From Saccharomycopsis fibuligera x Saccharomycopsis cf. fibuligera (lineage: Eukaryota > Ascomycota > Saccharomycetes > Ascoideales > Saccharomycopsidaceae), in assembly GCA_001936135.1 (NCBI GenBank), contig CP012818.1, forward strand, positions 1,302,001 to 1,366,000: DNA of 64,000 bases, written 5' to 3'. The notes beneath the pieces were generated by a model that saw only the letters and a list, made by a program, of their open reading frames with translations, was not told the origin of the DNA and did no database searches. The position numbers and the translations under genes are program-made. Positions 53,418 to 64,000 of this stretch are shown here, one piece after another (position 1 is the first letter of the stretch; the number at the start of each line of letters is the position of its first letter).

Positions 53418-54225
53418 TTCCGTTCTCAACGCAAACGCCAGCTCCAGCAACACGAATAGCATCAAGAAGTTGAAAAAAAAGAAAAAAGAAAAGAAGGAGA
53501 AAAAAGAACAGCAAGAACGACGCTTCAAGATTGCCATTTCCGGTGGCTCGTTAATCTCGGTGCTCAACCAAGGTCTACTCAAGCGGGAAGACGTAATATG
53601 GGACAAGTGGGACATCTACCTAGCCGATGAAAGACTTGTTCCCTTTGACGATGATGAGTCAAACTACGGTCTAGCCAAGAAAAAACTCTTTGATTTGATC
53701 CCGCAATCTCAGTCGGGCGCCAAACACGGCGCTCCTAAAGTATACCATATTGACGAGTCATTGATCAGCGATCCTGACGAGTGCGCCGATGACTACGAAA
53801 AAATCCTCATAAAAAATTTTGCATTCAAAGACTCTGTCAAGTTGCCAATGTTTGATCTTTTCTTGCTTGGCTGTGCCCCCGATGGCCACATCGCTTCCCT
53901 TTTCCCAAACCGTGAGCAGCTTCGTGAAAAGCTCGCCTGGGTAATGCCTGTACAAAACGCTTCGAGGCCGCCAGCTAATAGAATCACCCTCACTGTGCCG
54001 GTGATTTGCCATTCCAGCAGAGTCACCTTTGTCGTTGAAGGTAGCACAAAGGCCCCGATTTTGAAAACTGTTTTCGAAAGACCAGATAAAGGATTGCCTA
54101 GTAGTATAGTCAATGAAGGGGCCGCTGGGAGAGTATGCTGGTTTGTTGACGAAGACGCATTAGATGACGTTATGGTGACCAAGAAAAAGTATAAATATGA
54201 AGTCGACACTTACAAGAATAAGTGA
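53113..54225 (+). CDS. 6-phosphogluconolactonase, SOL family
   Basis: The product hydrolyses 6-phosphogluconolactone in the oxidative pentose phosphate pathway. It has 370 residues from the first ATG in frame. Recognisable parts are KIYAFKEFDDVADAVADHI at the N-terminus, FKIAISGGSLISVL (phosphate-binding loop), WDIYLADERLVPFDDDESNYG, DLFLLGCAPDGHIASLFPN, and the C-terminal ITLTVPVICHS. About 85 residues of acidic, Asn/Ser then Lys-rich low-complexity sequence (about 57-142) interrupt the fold between the first helix and FKIAISGG. Yeast SOL genes form a family (Sol1-4), where Sol3/4 are the main enzymes and Sol1/2 influence tRNA export. Which one this corresponds to cannot be settled from sequence alone. 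Confidence 0.9.
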
Positions 54226-54292
54226 TCGTTTGGTTGGTTGATTGTTTGTTAGTTAAGTTAGTTGGAGCATTTAAATTTTCATGCTTGGTTTG

Positions 54293-54326
<34 letters not shown>

Positions 54327-54437
54327 TATTGTATTGTATTGTATTGTGGGGTTTCTAGAAATTTCAAAGTTATGGTTATGTTCTTTCATTTGTTCATTAA
54401 TTTGTTAGCTTTTCTGTTTTAATCTAATTTTTCTTTT

Positions 54438-54474
<37 letters not shown>

Positions 54475-55420
54475 CTATTTTTACTGCCTAGCTTATTGCT
54501 TGTTAATATTATTTACTGCTAAATATCACCATTAATTACCACTAATTAGCATTAATTGTCATACTGAACCCATAGTCATAATCATAATTACAGTTTTTTT
54601 TCCCAAAAATGTTAACTTATTTACTTACCGTAAATTGGTAGCTGCGAACTGTCAACATCGTTTTTTTATAGTGTAGATTTCATTTACCGCCTCCATCTAA
54701 ACCGTCATAGAAAATACTGACCCGTCCTGCAGTATCTTGCAATTTTTCATCTTTTCATCTATCGTCACGCGTTCAATTTCCCAACTCGCTTTGGTTTTTT
54801 TCTAGCTTCTCGATTCAACTTACTATACATTGTAAAATTTCCAGCTGCACTTGCCGAGGTTCTAACACTCAAGTATTGTACAATTTAGTCTGCTTATTTC
54901 TCTTCTTTATTTACTCTCTGCTTATCCCCATGGTAGCGTAGCAACTTTCATCACAACAGCAGTTGTTAAGAAATGCCTAAACTCATGGCTTTCAATCAAC
55001 TACTGTAGAATAGGTGCTTAGATTTCCCGGAAGCATGTTGAGACTTAGGAAAAACCCTCCACCTCATTTTAAATGTTATTATGTACCATTATGTCATAGC
55101 ACGCATTCATGCGCTCCAGTCACACCACTAGGCGTGGAAGTTGGCAATTTGTAATTTCTTTTTTCGAAAAAGTAAAAAGAAAAAAAAAAAGAAAAAAAAA
55201 GTAAAAAATTTCTGAAAAAGAAAGAAAATGCGATACCGCCGCCCATCGGTCAAAAGCGAGAGAAAAGAAAAAAAATTATAAATCAAGGAAATTCGGTTAC
55301 GAAATTTTAAAAATATACAAACATACCAGGAAAAAAAAAAAAAAAAAATTCTCCTTTTTTATCTCGTCTCATTTTTTCTTCGTTCCCCCAAAATCCAATA
55401 TTAACAATCACAGAACAACA
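54226..55420. other. Intergenic region SOL-CYS4
   Basis: No gene is seen. T runs lie at 54295-54325 and 54440-54474, with a GTATT array at 54326-54347. The right part is the CYS4 promoter, A-rich over the last 200 bp. No CACGTG site was found in it. Confidence 0.5.
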
Positions 55421-56893
55421 ATGCCTCAACCTATTCCAACATTATCAGAAGACGTGTTGCAACACATTGGCAATACCCCACTTGTCAGACTTAACAAGAT
55501 CCCACAATCCCTCGGCATCAAGCCACGGATACTTGCTAAATGTGAATACTTCAGCGCTGGCGGTTCAGTTAAAGACAGAATTGCAAAACGTATGGTGGAA
55601 GAAGCTGAAAAAGAGGGAACTATCAAGCCGGGTTTTACCCTCATTGAACCAACCAGTGGTAACACTGGTATTGGGTTAGCCCTCATGGGTGCCGTTAAAG
55701 GATACCGTACCATCATTACCTTGCCTGAAAAGATGTCTAATGAAAAAGTGGCAGTTTTGAAAGCCTTGGGTGCCGAGATTGTTAGAACTCCAACTGGGGC
55801 TGCTTCGGATTCTCCAGAAAGTCATATCGGTGTTGCCAAAAAGTTGAACAAGGAAATCAAGGATTCAATTATTTTGAACCAGTATGGTAACATTAATAAT
55901 CCAATGGCTCACTACTATACCACCGGATATGAAATTTACAAGCAAACTGACGGCAAAGTTACCGCCTTGGTTGCCGGTACCGGTACTGGTGGTACCATCA
56001 GTGGCATTGCCAAATACTTGAAAGAGCAAGATGCCAAAATCACTGTCGTTGGTGCTGATCCAAAAGGTTCTCTGTTGGCACTTCCAGAGTCCTTAAACGA
56101 TACCTCAGTGACGCAATATCAAGTTGAAGGTATTGGTTACGATTTCGTTCCGGAAGCATTGGACAGAGACCTCATTGACAAATGGTACAAGACCGAAGAT
56201 AAAGAATCTTTTTATTTTGCCCGTAGATTGATCAGAGACGAAGGGATGCTTGTTGGTGGGTCCTCTGGGTCCGCTTTAGCCGCCGCAGTTAGATATGCCC
56301 AAGATCATCCAGAGTTGACTGAAGATGACACGATTGTTGTTGTTTTGCCAGACAGTATCAGATCCTACTTGACAAAATTCGCTGATGATGATTGGATGAG
56401 ACTCAATGGATTCTTGGACGATACTAAAGAAAACGATGAATTCGACAACAAGACCATCAAAGCTTTGAATTTGAAACCAGTGGTATCGGTTAACTTGAAC
56501 GAGAAGGTTTCTGAAGTTATCAAGATTTTACAGAGTAACGGATTTGATCAGTTGCCGGTCTTGGACAGCAACAACAATAACAAATTACTCGGTTTGGTCA
56601 CCCTTAGCAATTTGCTTAAACGCTTGTCCAAGAAAACCGTTTCTTTGGATGATGATGTCTCTGCCATTTTCACTGATTTCAGAAAATTGTCGGATTTTGA
56701 CAAATCCTACTCCATTACTGAAAAGTCTAAGTACGCTAGAAGAAAGTACCAGGTTATTACTTTGGACACCAAGTTATCCGACTTGAATAAATTCTTTGAA
56801 CAAAATAGTGCTGCTATTGTTACTGATTCTAACTTGGTGCCTTTGCATGTGGTTACCAAAGTTGATTTGCTTTCTTACTTGAGTGGGATTTAA
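55421..56893 (+). CDS. CYS4: Cystathionine beta-synthase Cys4
   Basis: A PLP enzyme that condenses serine and homocysteine to cystathionine in transsulfuration. At 490 residues it is close to yeast Cys4 (507). The catalytic core has [14 protein letters not shown], the PLP Lys51 in [37 protein letters not shown], the phosphate loop [10 protein letters not shown], and [14 protein letters not shown]-terminal pair of CBS modules at about 350-490 ([20 protein letters not shown] and [13 protein letters not shown]) is regulatory. The N-terminal haem-binding segment of the animal enzyme is absent, as in other fungi. Confidence 0.98.
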   Translation: MPQPIPTLSEDVLQHIGNTPLVRLNKIPQSLGIKPRILAKCEYFSAGGSVKDRIAKRMVEEAEKEGTIKPGFTLIEPTSGNTGIGLALMGAVKGYRTIITLPEKMSNEKVAVLKALGAEIVRTPTGAASDSPESHIGVAKKLNKEIKDSIILNQYGNINNPMAHYYTTGYEIYKQTDGKVTALVAGTGTGGTISGIAKYLKEQDAKITVVGADPKGSLLALPESLNDTSVTQYQVEGIGYDFVPEALDRDLIDKWYKTEDKESFYFARRLIRDEGMLVGGSSGSALAAAVRYAQDHPELTEDDTIVVVLPDSIRSYLTKFADDDWMRLNGFLDDTKENDEFDNKTIKALNLKPVVSVNLNEKVSEVIKILQSNGFDQLPVLDSNNNNKLLGLVTLSNLLKRLSKKTVSLDDDVSAIFTDFRKLSDFDKSYSITEKSKYARRKYQVITLDTKLSDLNKFFEQNSAAIVTDSNLVPLHVVTKVDLLSYLSGI

Positions 56894-58655
56894 ATCTAAG
56901 CGGTAATAACGTGTATTGTCGCTGAGTTTTTTTTACCTTTTTGAGTTTGGAAATTTTGTACTCCTCACCTGCTGTTCATAAAAGGTTAAACCATTACTTA
57001 TTTGCGGTTTTCTGGCTTTTTCATTTCATCATTTTTTCATTTATGTTCTTCCTCATTTTTGTTCCCTTCTCTTTTCCCTAGATTTCTTTTTCTTCGTGGA
57101 ATCTGTATCAAACCAAAATTACGTACCACCTCAATCTTAGACTGACGTGCCTGAACTGCAGATAGTTTTGCCATCAAAAGCACACAGATATGGGACCCAC
57201 CCACTGTGCCTTGGCTCGGCTCTTTATCTTTTATGTAAGCTCACAACCTAAGGTGCAGGCGTAACTGTACGAAAGAATAGAAAATACAAAAAATTGGATG
57301 CTACTTTTATCCGCTGAAGATTTCACTTCTGAGCCGTTGGTGCGTAAGCGATACTCATCTAGAAATGAAGCCGGAATTTAGCGTACATCGTTGCTAGCTG
57401 CTAGCATGGTGGTGATATGTATTAGCAGCAGAAATCATGTATTTGACGTGGCATTGCTTGGAGTAAGTTTCCGGGTATTTCACAAGGTCAAAAGGAAATG
57501 TCAGTTGGCCAAAAAGTACGCCACGCAATTCAGCAAAAGTTTGACTGCCAAATACACAAAAAAACTTGATGTCTGGGCAGTTTGCTGGAAGAACAGAAAT
57601 AGAAAACGCCTTTCTCGACACTGACGCTCAAACCGTCGCCAGATGGGGTTCACGACAAGGATATAAGAAGCAGCCAATAACATAGCATATATAGTCTTTT
57701 TGTCCTTTTGGGTTTCTTTGACAGCGCCTTCGGCGCAGGCACCCATCAATAATGAGCGCATCCTACAGTACAATACGTGTAGTGCAACACAGGCAATATT
57801 CCTATAGATGGAAGCTTGCTGTCTACGCAGGTTGTGCACATCTTGTCCCAGCCATGAACCCAGATAATGCGTTTGGTCAACATCGATAAGCTACCAAATA
57901 GCAATACTGAGCGTTGCTGACATGCACAAATATTCATATACACGCATACATATTCATGCTGCTGTACATAAGTTTCGTTCCTTGCGCCGTGGCGCATTGG
58001 AATACTTGACACGCAAACACCGATGGTCGTCCGGGCAACCCTGGTTTCCATTTCAAAGGTACATAGTGCGCGTAGCACATAGCGGGCACTCCGTCAGTGG
58101 CTACACGGAGTAAAACAGGAAAAAACGAAACAAAACAAAGTAAAACAAGAGAAAAAAGACAGAAAAAAAAAAAAAACGCCAGAAACGCGCATGGGAAAAC
58201 TGGGAAAAACTGGGAATTGTGACGGACTTGTCTAGATTGTTATACAGTAGGCCATAACCATCAGCACGCCTCCCGCTTTTTCCTAAGATTTTCTTTTCCT
58301 TCTGGCGTCTATCACCAAAACCATCACCATCGCCATTCGTACTCCCCGGTATATCAGCACCGCTTCATATCAGACACTCGCCCTTCAGTATATCACGCTC
58401 CTCGTCGGTGTTCTTCAACAATAGCTGACCTCACCTTGTTGTCTCACCCTATCGCTCGTCCTTTCACTTTTAGCGCTCCAGCTCCTGCGCGTCTTTCCCT
58501 CCGCGCTTGTTTGTCTTCTCGTATACGAACATCACAGTCCATCCATTAGCTATCATCCACATCTATCCATACTTTATCCGCTGCTATCCTCATCTTCACC
58601 GAACCTATCTACTCATTACTATCATTCTCACGTATCTAACTCGTCGCGCTGCAAA
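56894..58655. other. Long intergenic region CYS4 to NRM1/WHI5
   Basis: 1.76 kb with no confident gene. A 72-codon frame from the ATG at 57406 is basic but unsupported. Two short inverted repeats of similar sequence occur, GCGCC-TTC-GGCGC at 57724-57736 and TGCGCC-GT-GGCGCA at 57983-57996. AACGCG at about 58184 contains the MBF core ACGCG. The leader before the next gene is pyrimidine-rich. Confidence 0.45.
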
Positions 58656-58982
58656 ATGGCGTCCTCAGCACCAAACAACGACTACGCAAAATCCGATGTC
58701 AACCATAGCATCTCTCCGGTAAACTGCGTCCCGTACACCTCCTCCAGAATATCCATAAACAAGAGCAATAGCAGCGACAATAGCAGCGCTGCTGCCGCCA
58801 CTCAGAAAAGCGACAAGATGGATATAGACACAATCACAAATAATGACTCTCCGGACTCTCTGTCTACTGCTAAACAGAAGCTGTCCTCTTCTGCCGACCA
58901 AAAGCAACAACAAACTCCTGAAACGGCATCTCGAAAACAGTTTACCCCAAGCCCTGAAAAGCCCCTGTCTTTCCACCACCTA

Positions 58983-59017
<35 letters not shown>

Positions 59018-60575
59018 AGCTGCCACCCCCGCTCCTGCTCCTCCTCTGACGCCCCCTTCTAAAAGAGCTTCTATCAGCCTCAAGCGTTCCCTGGTGCAGT
59101 TTCTAAGTCCTGAGAAACGTTCCCTGGCTCAGTTCCTCAGTCCCGAGAAACGCTCTCTGGCACAGTTTTTGTCTCCATCCTACCATGCCAGCTCCCAATA
59201 TAATGTCCCGAATTCTCCCGGTGTATTTTCCAACAAGAGAACTTCCACCGGCATGTACAAGTTCAATAACGTGCCCCAAACCCCTGATAGATTTGCTAAT
59301 CCAAATAATGCTCTTGACGATGATCTTCGAAGTCCCGGATTGCTTGTGTCTCCAAGGTATCAACGCACAGATGAAATCTTGAAAAGCCCTGAAAGATTGC
59401 AGGAAATTTCCTCTAATTTGAAAACGAGACTCTCATATGCTTTTTTAAAAGTACAGCATGGATGGCAGGATAAGTCTTTGAATGAAATAGAGTCAAACGC
59501 TGCCGCTGGCACTAATGTTGGTGGCGATGAATTAGAAAACCAAAAACCTCCAACTAAAAGAAGATCGCAACAGAATTTGCGCATTAATAAACATCAATCG
59601 CTTCCAGCAAGTTTATCCCAGCCAGGCGGGGGCGGTGGGAACTTCCTCAATAACTTGATTGAACAACAACAAGATAAAAAGCCTACAAAACTTAAACACA
59701 ATTCAGCACTTATGGAGCCTTTCAGCACCACTCCATTAAGAAAACCTTCTATTTCAACAACTTCTCCTCGACCTCGCGGCATTTATATTCCTAATAGTCA
59801 TTCTGTTCCATCATATAATTTTGAAGAAGAAGACCATATATTATCGGCTAATGACGCGTTTCTTGCGGCCATTTCCCGGTCTTCCCCAAAGAAGCAAAAA
59901 GCTCTCTCTTCTTCATCCACTGCATCGTCATTATCTTCGTCGCCAAACAATGATAACAAGACTGTTAGTTCAACCACAACCAGTACTACTACAAATACTG
60001 TCAATAATAACAGTAATAGCCGTACCGCTAAAAATAAACATTCTGATTCTTCTTTGCTGAATAAACGCAGTCTTCATTTCAGTCCAATAAAAACTGACCA
60101 CAAATCACTTCATTTAAATACGAGCACCGCAAATACTTCTAGTGATAAAAGTAAAGAACAAGAAGCTATTCAGTCATTGCTTAGTTTGAGCTCCCCGGTA
60201 TCCTCCAATCATCCGCACCAACGTAGCAGGCAAAAGTGGAGCACAAATTCAAGCACAAATACAGGTATAACTAACGATAATGACGATAATAATAACGATA
60301 ATAATAACGGCAATAGTACGCTTAATGGGTCACCTACGCCAAGTCATCAGCCACACGCTAGAGCGGGTGGTATCAGATCAAGAATAAAAATCAATAGTTT
60401 TGGTCAGGAATCCAGTTCTACTGAAGAAGAAGAAGAAGAAGAAGATGTTGATGAAGAAGTTATAAGCGGTAGTCAAAGTCAGTTATCGGCTAATAATCTT
60501 AGTCATAATCATCATGATGAATTGTCAAGAAGCAGGAGTGCTACCCCGGTAGCACAGATCAAGGGACCAAGTTAG
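58656..60575 (+). CDS. NRM1: G1/S transcription repressor of the Nrm1/Whi5 family
   Basis: The product is expected to bind SBF/MBF and repress G1/S genes until CDK phosphorylation or the S-phase transition. It has 639 residues, mostly disordered. The diagnostic GTB-type motif is at about 250-282: SSNLKTRLSYAFLKVQHGW, then DKSLNEIES. Upstream lie a poly-Gln run (about 109-120) and three tandem 11-residue copies of KRSLxQFLSPE (residues 143-175), each with an S-P site, two with the full SPEK CDK consensus. Many further S/T-P sites are scattered on both sides. CUG-clade yeasts are reported to have a single Nrm1/Whi5 homologue, which would fit. An ACGCG core lies about 470 bp upstream. Confidence 0.85.
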
Positions 60576-61109
60576 TTAATATGTGTACATTAGTAACGAT
60601 AATACTATGAATGATAACGATAATACAAAGTGACCTACGATTCGTACTTGTATCTTATATTTTGCATTTACAGTAATGATCAATCAATCACAAACTATTC
60701 ATTATATTGAATCCACGTAGTTGTTTTTTATTAGATTTTGTTTGCTTTCTTTTCCAAATTACCTTTTTCTTTTCAGTGGACCGATAACCTGGCAGACAGT
60801 AAATATGATTATTCCCTGATGCTGAAGGTAGTACTTCAAAAAAACTTTAAAGAAATATGAAAATAAAATAAAAAAGAAAAAAAAAAAAAAAAAAATAAAA
60901 TAAAAATAAAAAAGCAATTTTAATTACTATAATCTAGGGTTTAAAATTTTTTTAGTTTTGAAGCAGGTAAAAGTCGTCGCTGATGAAATATTTTCCCTCA
61001 ATCTACGTTATAATATGTCATTGGAAGACAATACAATAAATTCAATATTACTTAACAATGTAGAAAAAAAACCGCGGAAAATGTATTAAATATAAACCGC
61101 TTAACCCAT
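60576..61109. other. Convergent 3' intergenic region
   Basis: AT-rich DNA between the NRM1/WHI5 gene and ADO1, which converge. It contains a 19-nt A run at about 60877-60895 and AAAAT repeats. No gene is seen. Confidence 0.5.
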
Positions 61110-62162
61110 TTAATTGGCAGCTTTGTAAGCAATTCTTGGGTATGGGAAAGAAGGACCAACTTCTTGAATACTAACTTTAGCAAGCCATTGACCAATATCA
61201 ATGGATTCTTTCAAACTTTTGCCTTGGACCAACCCAGCAGCAAAACCACCAGCAAATGCATCACCAGCACCGTTGGTGTCTTTGATCTTGTCTTCGGAGA
61301 TTGGGTGCACTGGGTACTCGGAAACTTTGTACTCCTTGGTGTTGAAGTCATACTCAACAGACACGGTTGGTTCGGTACCATGGGTGAAGATCACGATTCT
61401 TGGCTTGTTGGTATTTTCCTTTGGCAATTTGGCGATTTGCTTAGCAATAGAGACCAAATCGGTGGTATTTTCGTAACCGTGGGACTTGGCATAACTTTCG
61501 GCTTCAGATTCATTAGCGACAACATAGTCAATGAATGGCAAGGATCTGTCTAATGGATCTTTGAAAAACTCAGCAATAAATGGAGCACTGAAGTTCAAGA
61601 TAGAATACTTGTTGTCATCAGCAGCGGCACTTTTACCCAATTTGACAATAGCGTCTGGAGAAACAGTTAAGTGAAATCCACCAATGTAATAAAATTTAGC
61701 GTTTTTGATGATTTCTTCATTTTCTGGTTTTTCCAAATGAGAAACATGGAAATGGTTGGCAGCAGCCAAGTCAGTAACCAAGGATCTGTTAAGGCCATTA
61801 ATTAAAGCAGCACATTTACCAGTTTGGTGTTCAGTTTGCACTTGGTATCTGGTAGCCAAACCAGCCTTTTCATTAGCTTCTTGCAACAAGCTGGCGTATT
61901 TGTCATTACCGACAGATCCAAAATAAACAACACTGTCTGCCGGCAAGACGTATTGAGCGGCTCTAGCACTGTTTTGAGCGGCACCTCCGGCAACAATGTG
62001 CAAGTTTGGCTTGTTAATGATTTCATTGTAGATTGGCAAATGGTTTGGTTCGGCCAAGATGGCATCGTTGGACTTGAGAGAGTATTTTTCAAGGTAGGAT
62101 TGTTCCACGTCGACTTGCAAGTCAAGCAATGGGTTACCGAGGGCGACAAGTGGGTAGGACAT
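61110..62162 (-). CDS. ADO1: Adenosine kinase Ado1
   Basis: A PfkB-family kinase of 350 residues that phosphorylates adenosine to AMP and so clears the product of S-adenosylhomocysteine hydrolysis. Visible family features are the N-terminal ALGNPLLDLQVDV, the first PfkB signature region GGAAQNSARAAQYVL with YFGSVGNDKYASLL, and the C-terminal signature DTNGAGDAFAGGFAAGL with the catalytic Asp. The substrate-contact segment NGLNRSLVTDLAAANHF is also present. Length and domain order are those of yeast Ado1 (340). Ado1 supports methyl-cycle flux, which connects functionally with CYS4 nearby, though the two are not co-transcribed. Confidence 0.97.
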   Translation of the reverse strand: MSYPLVALGNPLLDLQVDVEQSYLEKYSLKSNDAILAEPNHLPIYNEIINKPNLHIVAGGAAQNSARAAQYVLPADSVVYFGSVGNDKYASLLQEANEKAGLATRYQVQTEHQTGKCAALINGLNRSLVTDLAAANHFHVSHLEKPENEEIIKNAKFYYIGGFHLTVSPDAIVKLGKSAAADDNKYSILNFSAPFIAEFFKDPLDRSLPFIDYVVANESEAESYAKSHGYENTTDLVSIAKQIAKLPKENTNKPRIVIFTHGTEPTVSVEYDFNTKEYKVSEYPVHPISEDKIKDTNGAGDAFAGGFAAGLVQGKSLKESIDIGQWLAKVSIQEVGPSFPYPRIAYKAAN

Positions 62163-63911
62163 CGTGTAAGGCTATTTGGTGGTACTGTGGTATATCACTT
62201 CAGCTATCGTTTGAATATGTTGACAGCAATCGGTGTATTTATATATACTGAGTCAATGAGATTCGTATAAAATGGAAAATTTTTGGGAGAAATTGTTGTG
62301 CGCACGTGTGAATTTTCATCATCAAAGGATCAACCAGCCACGGAGGCACAAAGTGACGGGAACAACAGCGAGATGAGATGAAGAGAAGTGATGCATAGAT
62401 GTTGTTTACAGAGGTATAGCACTGAGCAGATTAAGCAACAGTGGGTAGAATAGATACATGCTGCATCAATATAGGTTGCTTGGTGGGATTGTACAGATAA
62501 GTCTTGGAGGTTGGGGAACCACATGACAGCTTATATCGGTGATGGCTATACGAGTTGCTGGAGATAAAGTAAAACACAATACCACGAAACCACCGTCCGA
62601 GACCATAAATAGCTTACGCTTGGTCTCTGTGCGACGAGCTCTGGAGCCTGAGTACATGCTGTTCTCATCGTCCTTTGCGATATTTAAACTTCGCCAATTG
62701 CGAGAACAGTGGCATGGCAGAAGCACAAAAAACTAGAAAACTAAAGCCAGGCGGTCTAAAGTTCCAATGACAACAACAAAACCAGGCAGATCAAATCCAA
62801 CAACTAGATTTCCACGATGATTCACAGTATTTTCCTACTACTCTCTTGACAAAGAATTCTCCACTTTTATTTTTTTTTTTTTTTTTTTTTTTTTTTATTA
62901 TTATTTATCTATTTATTTCGAAGCCCAATCATAATTTTGATTGATCAGTTGGCAAGTTGGCCGGTGGAACCTACGATACCCCTGCTTCGGTACAGAGTGA
63001 TCAGATTGGTAAATCTCACGCTAATGAGCTAACTGTATCTTGCGGTAACGTTGGCGCCGAGCATGTTACTTATGATAACGTCATACGAGCTCCAGATATT
63101 TAAAGAAGAGCAGAAGAAATTCTTGTTGAGAAACGCTTTGGACTGGTCCACTGCTTTACTGGAATTAGCGATCGGTACTTATAATTTGATAATTGTTGTG
63201 CAATGCTGATATGGAATCTCAGCTCCTCAAATAATCGTCCATTAGATAATTGGTCATCTGGAAATTATTATAATCAATCTGTCCCTCTTCAAACAGAGTC
63301 TCCGAAACTCATCTTAACTTCAATTGAGCTGCCTTTTGTCTGGTCTTGTGTATTAGCTCTGATTTTAAATTTCCGTCTTGTAGGCAGAACTGAGCAACGT
63401 AAACTGCCCCTGCGTACAGTACAACCATTTACTATATGCTTAAATTATAATAGCCAGACATCCAGACTAGCATCAGCCCCCTACTGATGCCTATACTTTG
63501 CACCATCATCATCATCATCACCGTCAATGTTAGTAGTTTGGCGACACTTATTGCGGTTACGTGCCCGCGGAGGGAGAGAGTTTCTGCTTTTTCCGTTTGG
63601 AAACGAACGGGAAAGTCTGAGATCTCGAAAAATTGCCACTATTGAAAACCCATCCCAACTACTACTTCTTTCTTATCACTTGTTTCTGCTGTCTGCTTTG
63701 CCCCTACCATATCAATCAATCAATCTTTTGTCTTTATTTGGAATTGTTTTGTCATAATCTAAATTTTGATCTTTAGCTCTTCTTAATTGTCAAAACTTAC
63801 CACCTTTTCCATCAAACCAGGATCAGCAACAGCTTTTTTAAACGCCTCCCAAAAGCAATTATAATAACAAGTCAAGCTTAAAGAAGTCATAACTTACCCA
63901 ATCATAGAACA
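62163..63911. other. Divergent intergenic region ADO1 to RPN11-like gene
   Basis: 1.75 kb with no confident gene. A 45-codon frame beginning at ATG 63072 (ITSYELQIFKEEQKKFLLRN) has good composition but is unproven. A 27-nt T run lies at 62870-62896. A CATCAT repeat lies near 63502-63516. GCACGTGTG at about 62304 contains an E-box-like core. Upstream of the right-hand gene, ATTGCCACT at about 63633 partly resembles the proteasome control element. Confidence 0.4.
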
Positions 63912-64000
63912 ATGAGTAATATAGCCAACTTGCAAAGAATGCTCGGTCAGGGCGCCCTTGGTGGTGCTCCAATGGCCGATGGTCCAATAAGCGATAACAA
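63912..64000 (+). CDS. N-terminus of a gene cut by the window end, possibly RPN11
   Basis: Only 29 codons are visible, beginning MSNIANLQRMLGQGALGG and ending in PISDN. The start ATG is well placed after an A-rich leader. The LQRML stretch followed by a Gly-rich, then acidic linker resembles the N-terminus of the proteasome lid deubiquitinase Rpn11 (ERLQRL... just before its conserved VYISS segment). The conserved part lies beyond the edge, so this is only a suggestion. Confidence 0.4.
   Translation, partial: MSNIANLQRMLGQGALGGAPMADGPISDN

Noticed and set aside
57406-57624. 72-codon basic frame upstream of the NRM1/WHI5 gene
   Set aside because: Short, no recognisable motif, and an equally long frame is open on the opposite strand.
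63524-63532. Minus-strand TACTAAC box near 63.5 kb
   Set aside because: No matching donor and no open frame after the acceptor.
1-64000. tRNA genes, retrotransposon LTRs, centromere or telomere repeats
   Set aside because: I looked for box A/box B promoters (GGTTCGANTCC), TGTT...AACA terminal repeats and G-rich telomere units in the gaps and saw none that hold up by eye; a covariance-model scan would be decisive.

Overview
The window is nuclear DNA of a budding yeast (Saccharomycotina). About twenty-one mostly intronless protein genes lie on both strands. The three introns found have GTATGT donors and TACTAAC/AACTAAC branch sites. Intergenic DNA is AT-rich with long poly(A)/poly(T) tracts, and many proteins carry Asn, Gln, Ser or Pro runs. 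Conserved domains, even in the GC-rich genes, use TTG, CTC and CTA for leucine and almost never CTG. That points to the CUG-Ser clade (Candida/Lodderomyces/Debaryomyces relatives) but does not prove it. Residues encoded by CTG are written as Leu here and could be Ser. No tRNA, rRNA, transposon, CRISPR array or viral gene was found.

Layout, left to right: HSF1 (+), RLI1/ABCE1 (+), a GCY1-type aldo-keto reductase (+), a fasciclin-like vacuolar or cell-surface membrane protein (-), a PABPN1/SGN1-like RNA-binding protein (+), SDO1 (+), a large protein with three APSES/KilA-N-like units (-), ECO1 cohesin acetyltransferase with a very long N-terminus (+), a PSMG3/Poc3-like proteasome chaperone (-), an unrecognised 827-residue protein (-), a spliced GMPPA-like GDP-mannose pyrophosphorylase subunit (+), SLI15/INCENP (-), IQG1/IQGAP (-), spliced BEM1 (-) divergent from an AKL1-type kinase (+), a spliced TSC3-like serine palmitoyltransferase activator (-), an unrecognised nuclear-looking protein (+), a SOL-family 6-phosphogluconolactonase (+), CYS4 (+), an NRM1/WHI5-type G1/S repressor (+), ADO1 adenosine kinase (-), and the first 29 codons of a gene resembling RPN11 (+).

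There is no operon logic. Several genes nevertheless share cell-cycle and polarity themes: ECO1 (cohesion), SLI15 (chromosomal passenger complex), IQG1 (cytokinesis), BEM1 (Cdc42 polarity scaffold), AKL1 (endocytosis and actin) and NRM1/WHI5 (G1/S transcription). RLI1 and SDO1 both act in late ribosome maturation. CYS4 and ADO1 both belong to methyl-cycle and sulfur metabolism.

The most useful results of direct reading are three spliced genes whose starts a plain open-reading-frame view misses: TSC3, BEM1 with a 9-nt first coding exon, and the GMPPA homologue. Others are a three-unit APSES-like protein with a 15-bp minisatellite, perfect heat-shock elements upstream of HSF1, an MluI cell-cycle box upstream of ECO1, and a triplicated CDK-site module in the G1/S repressor.
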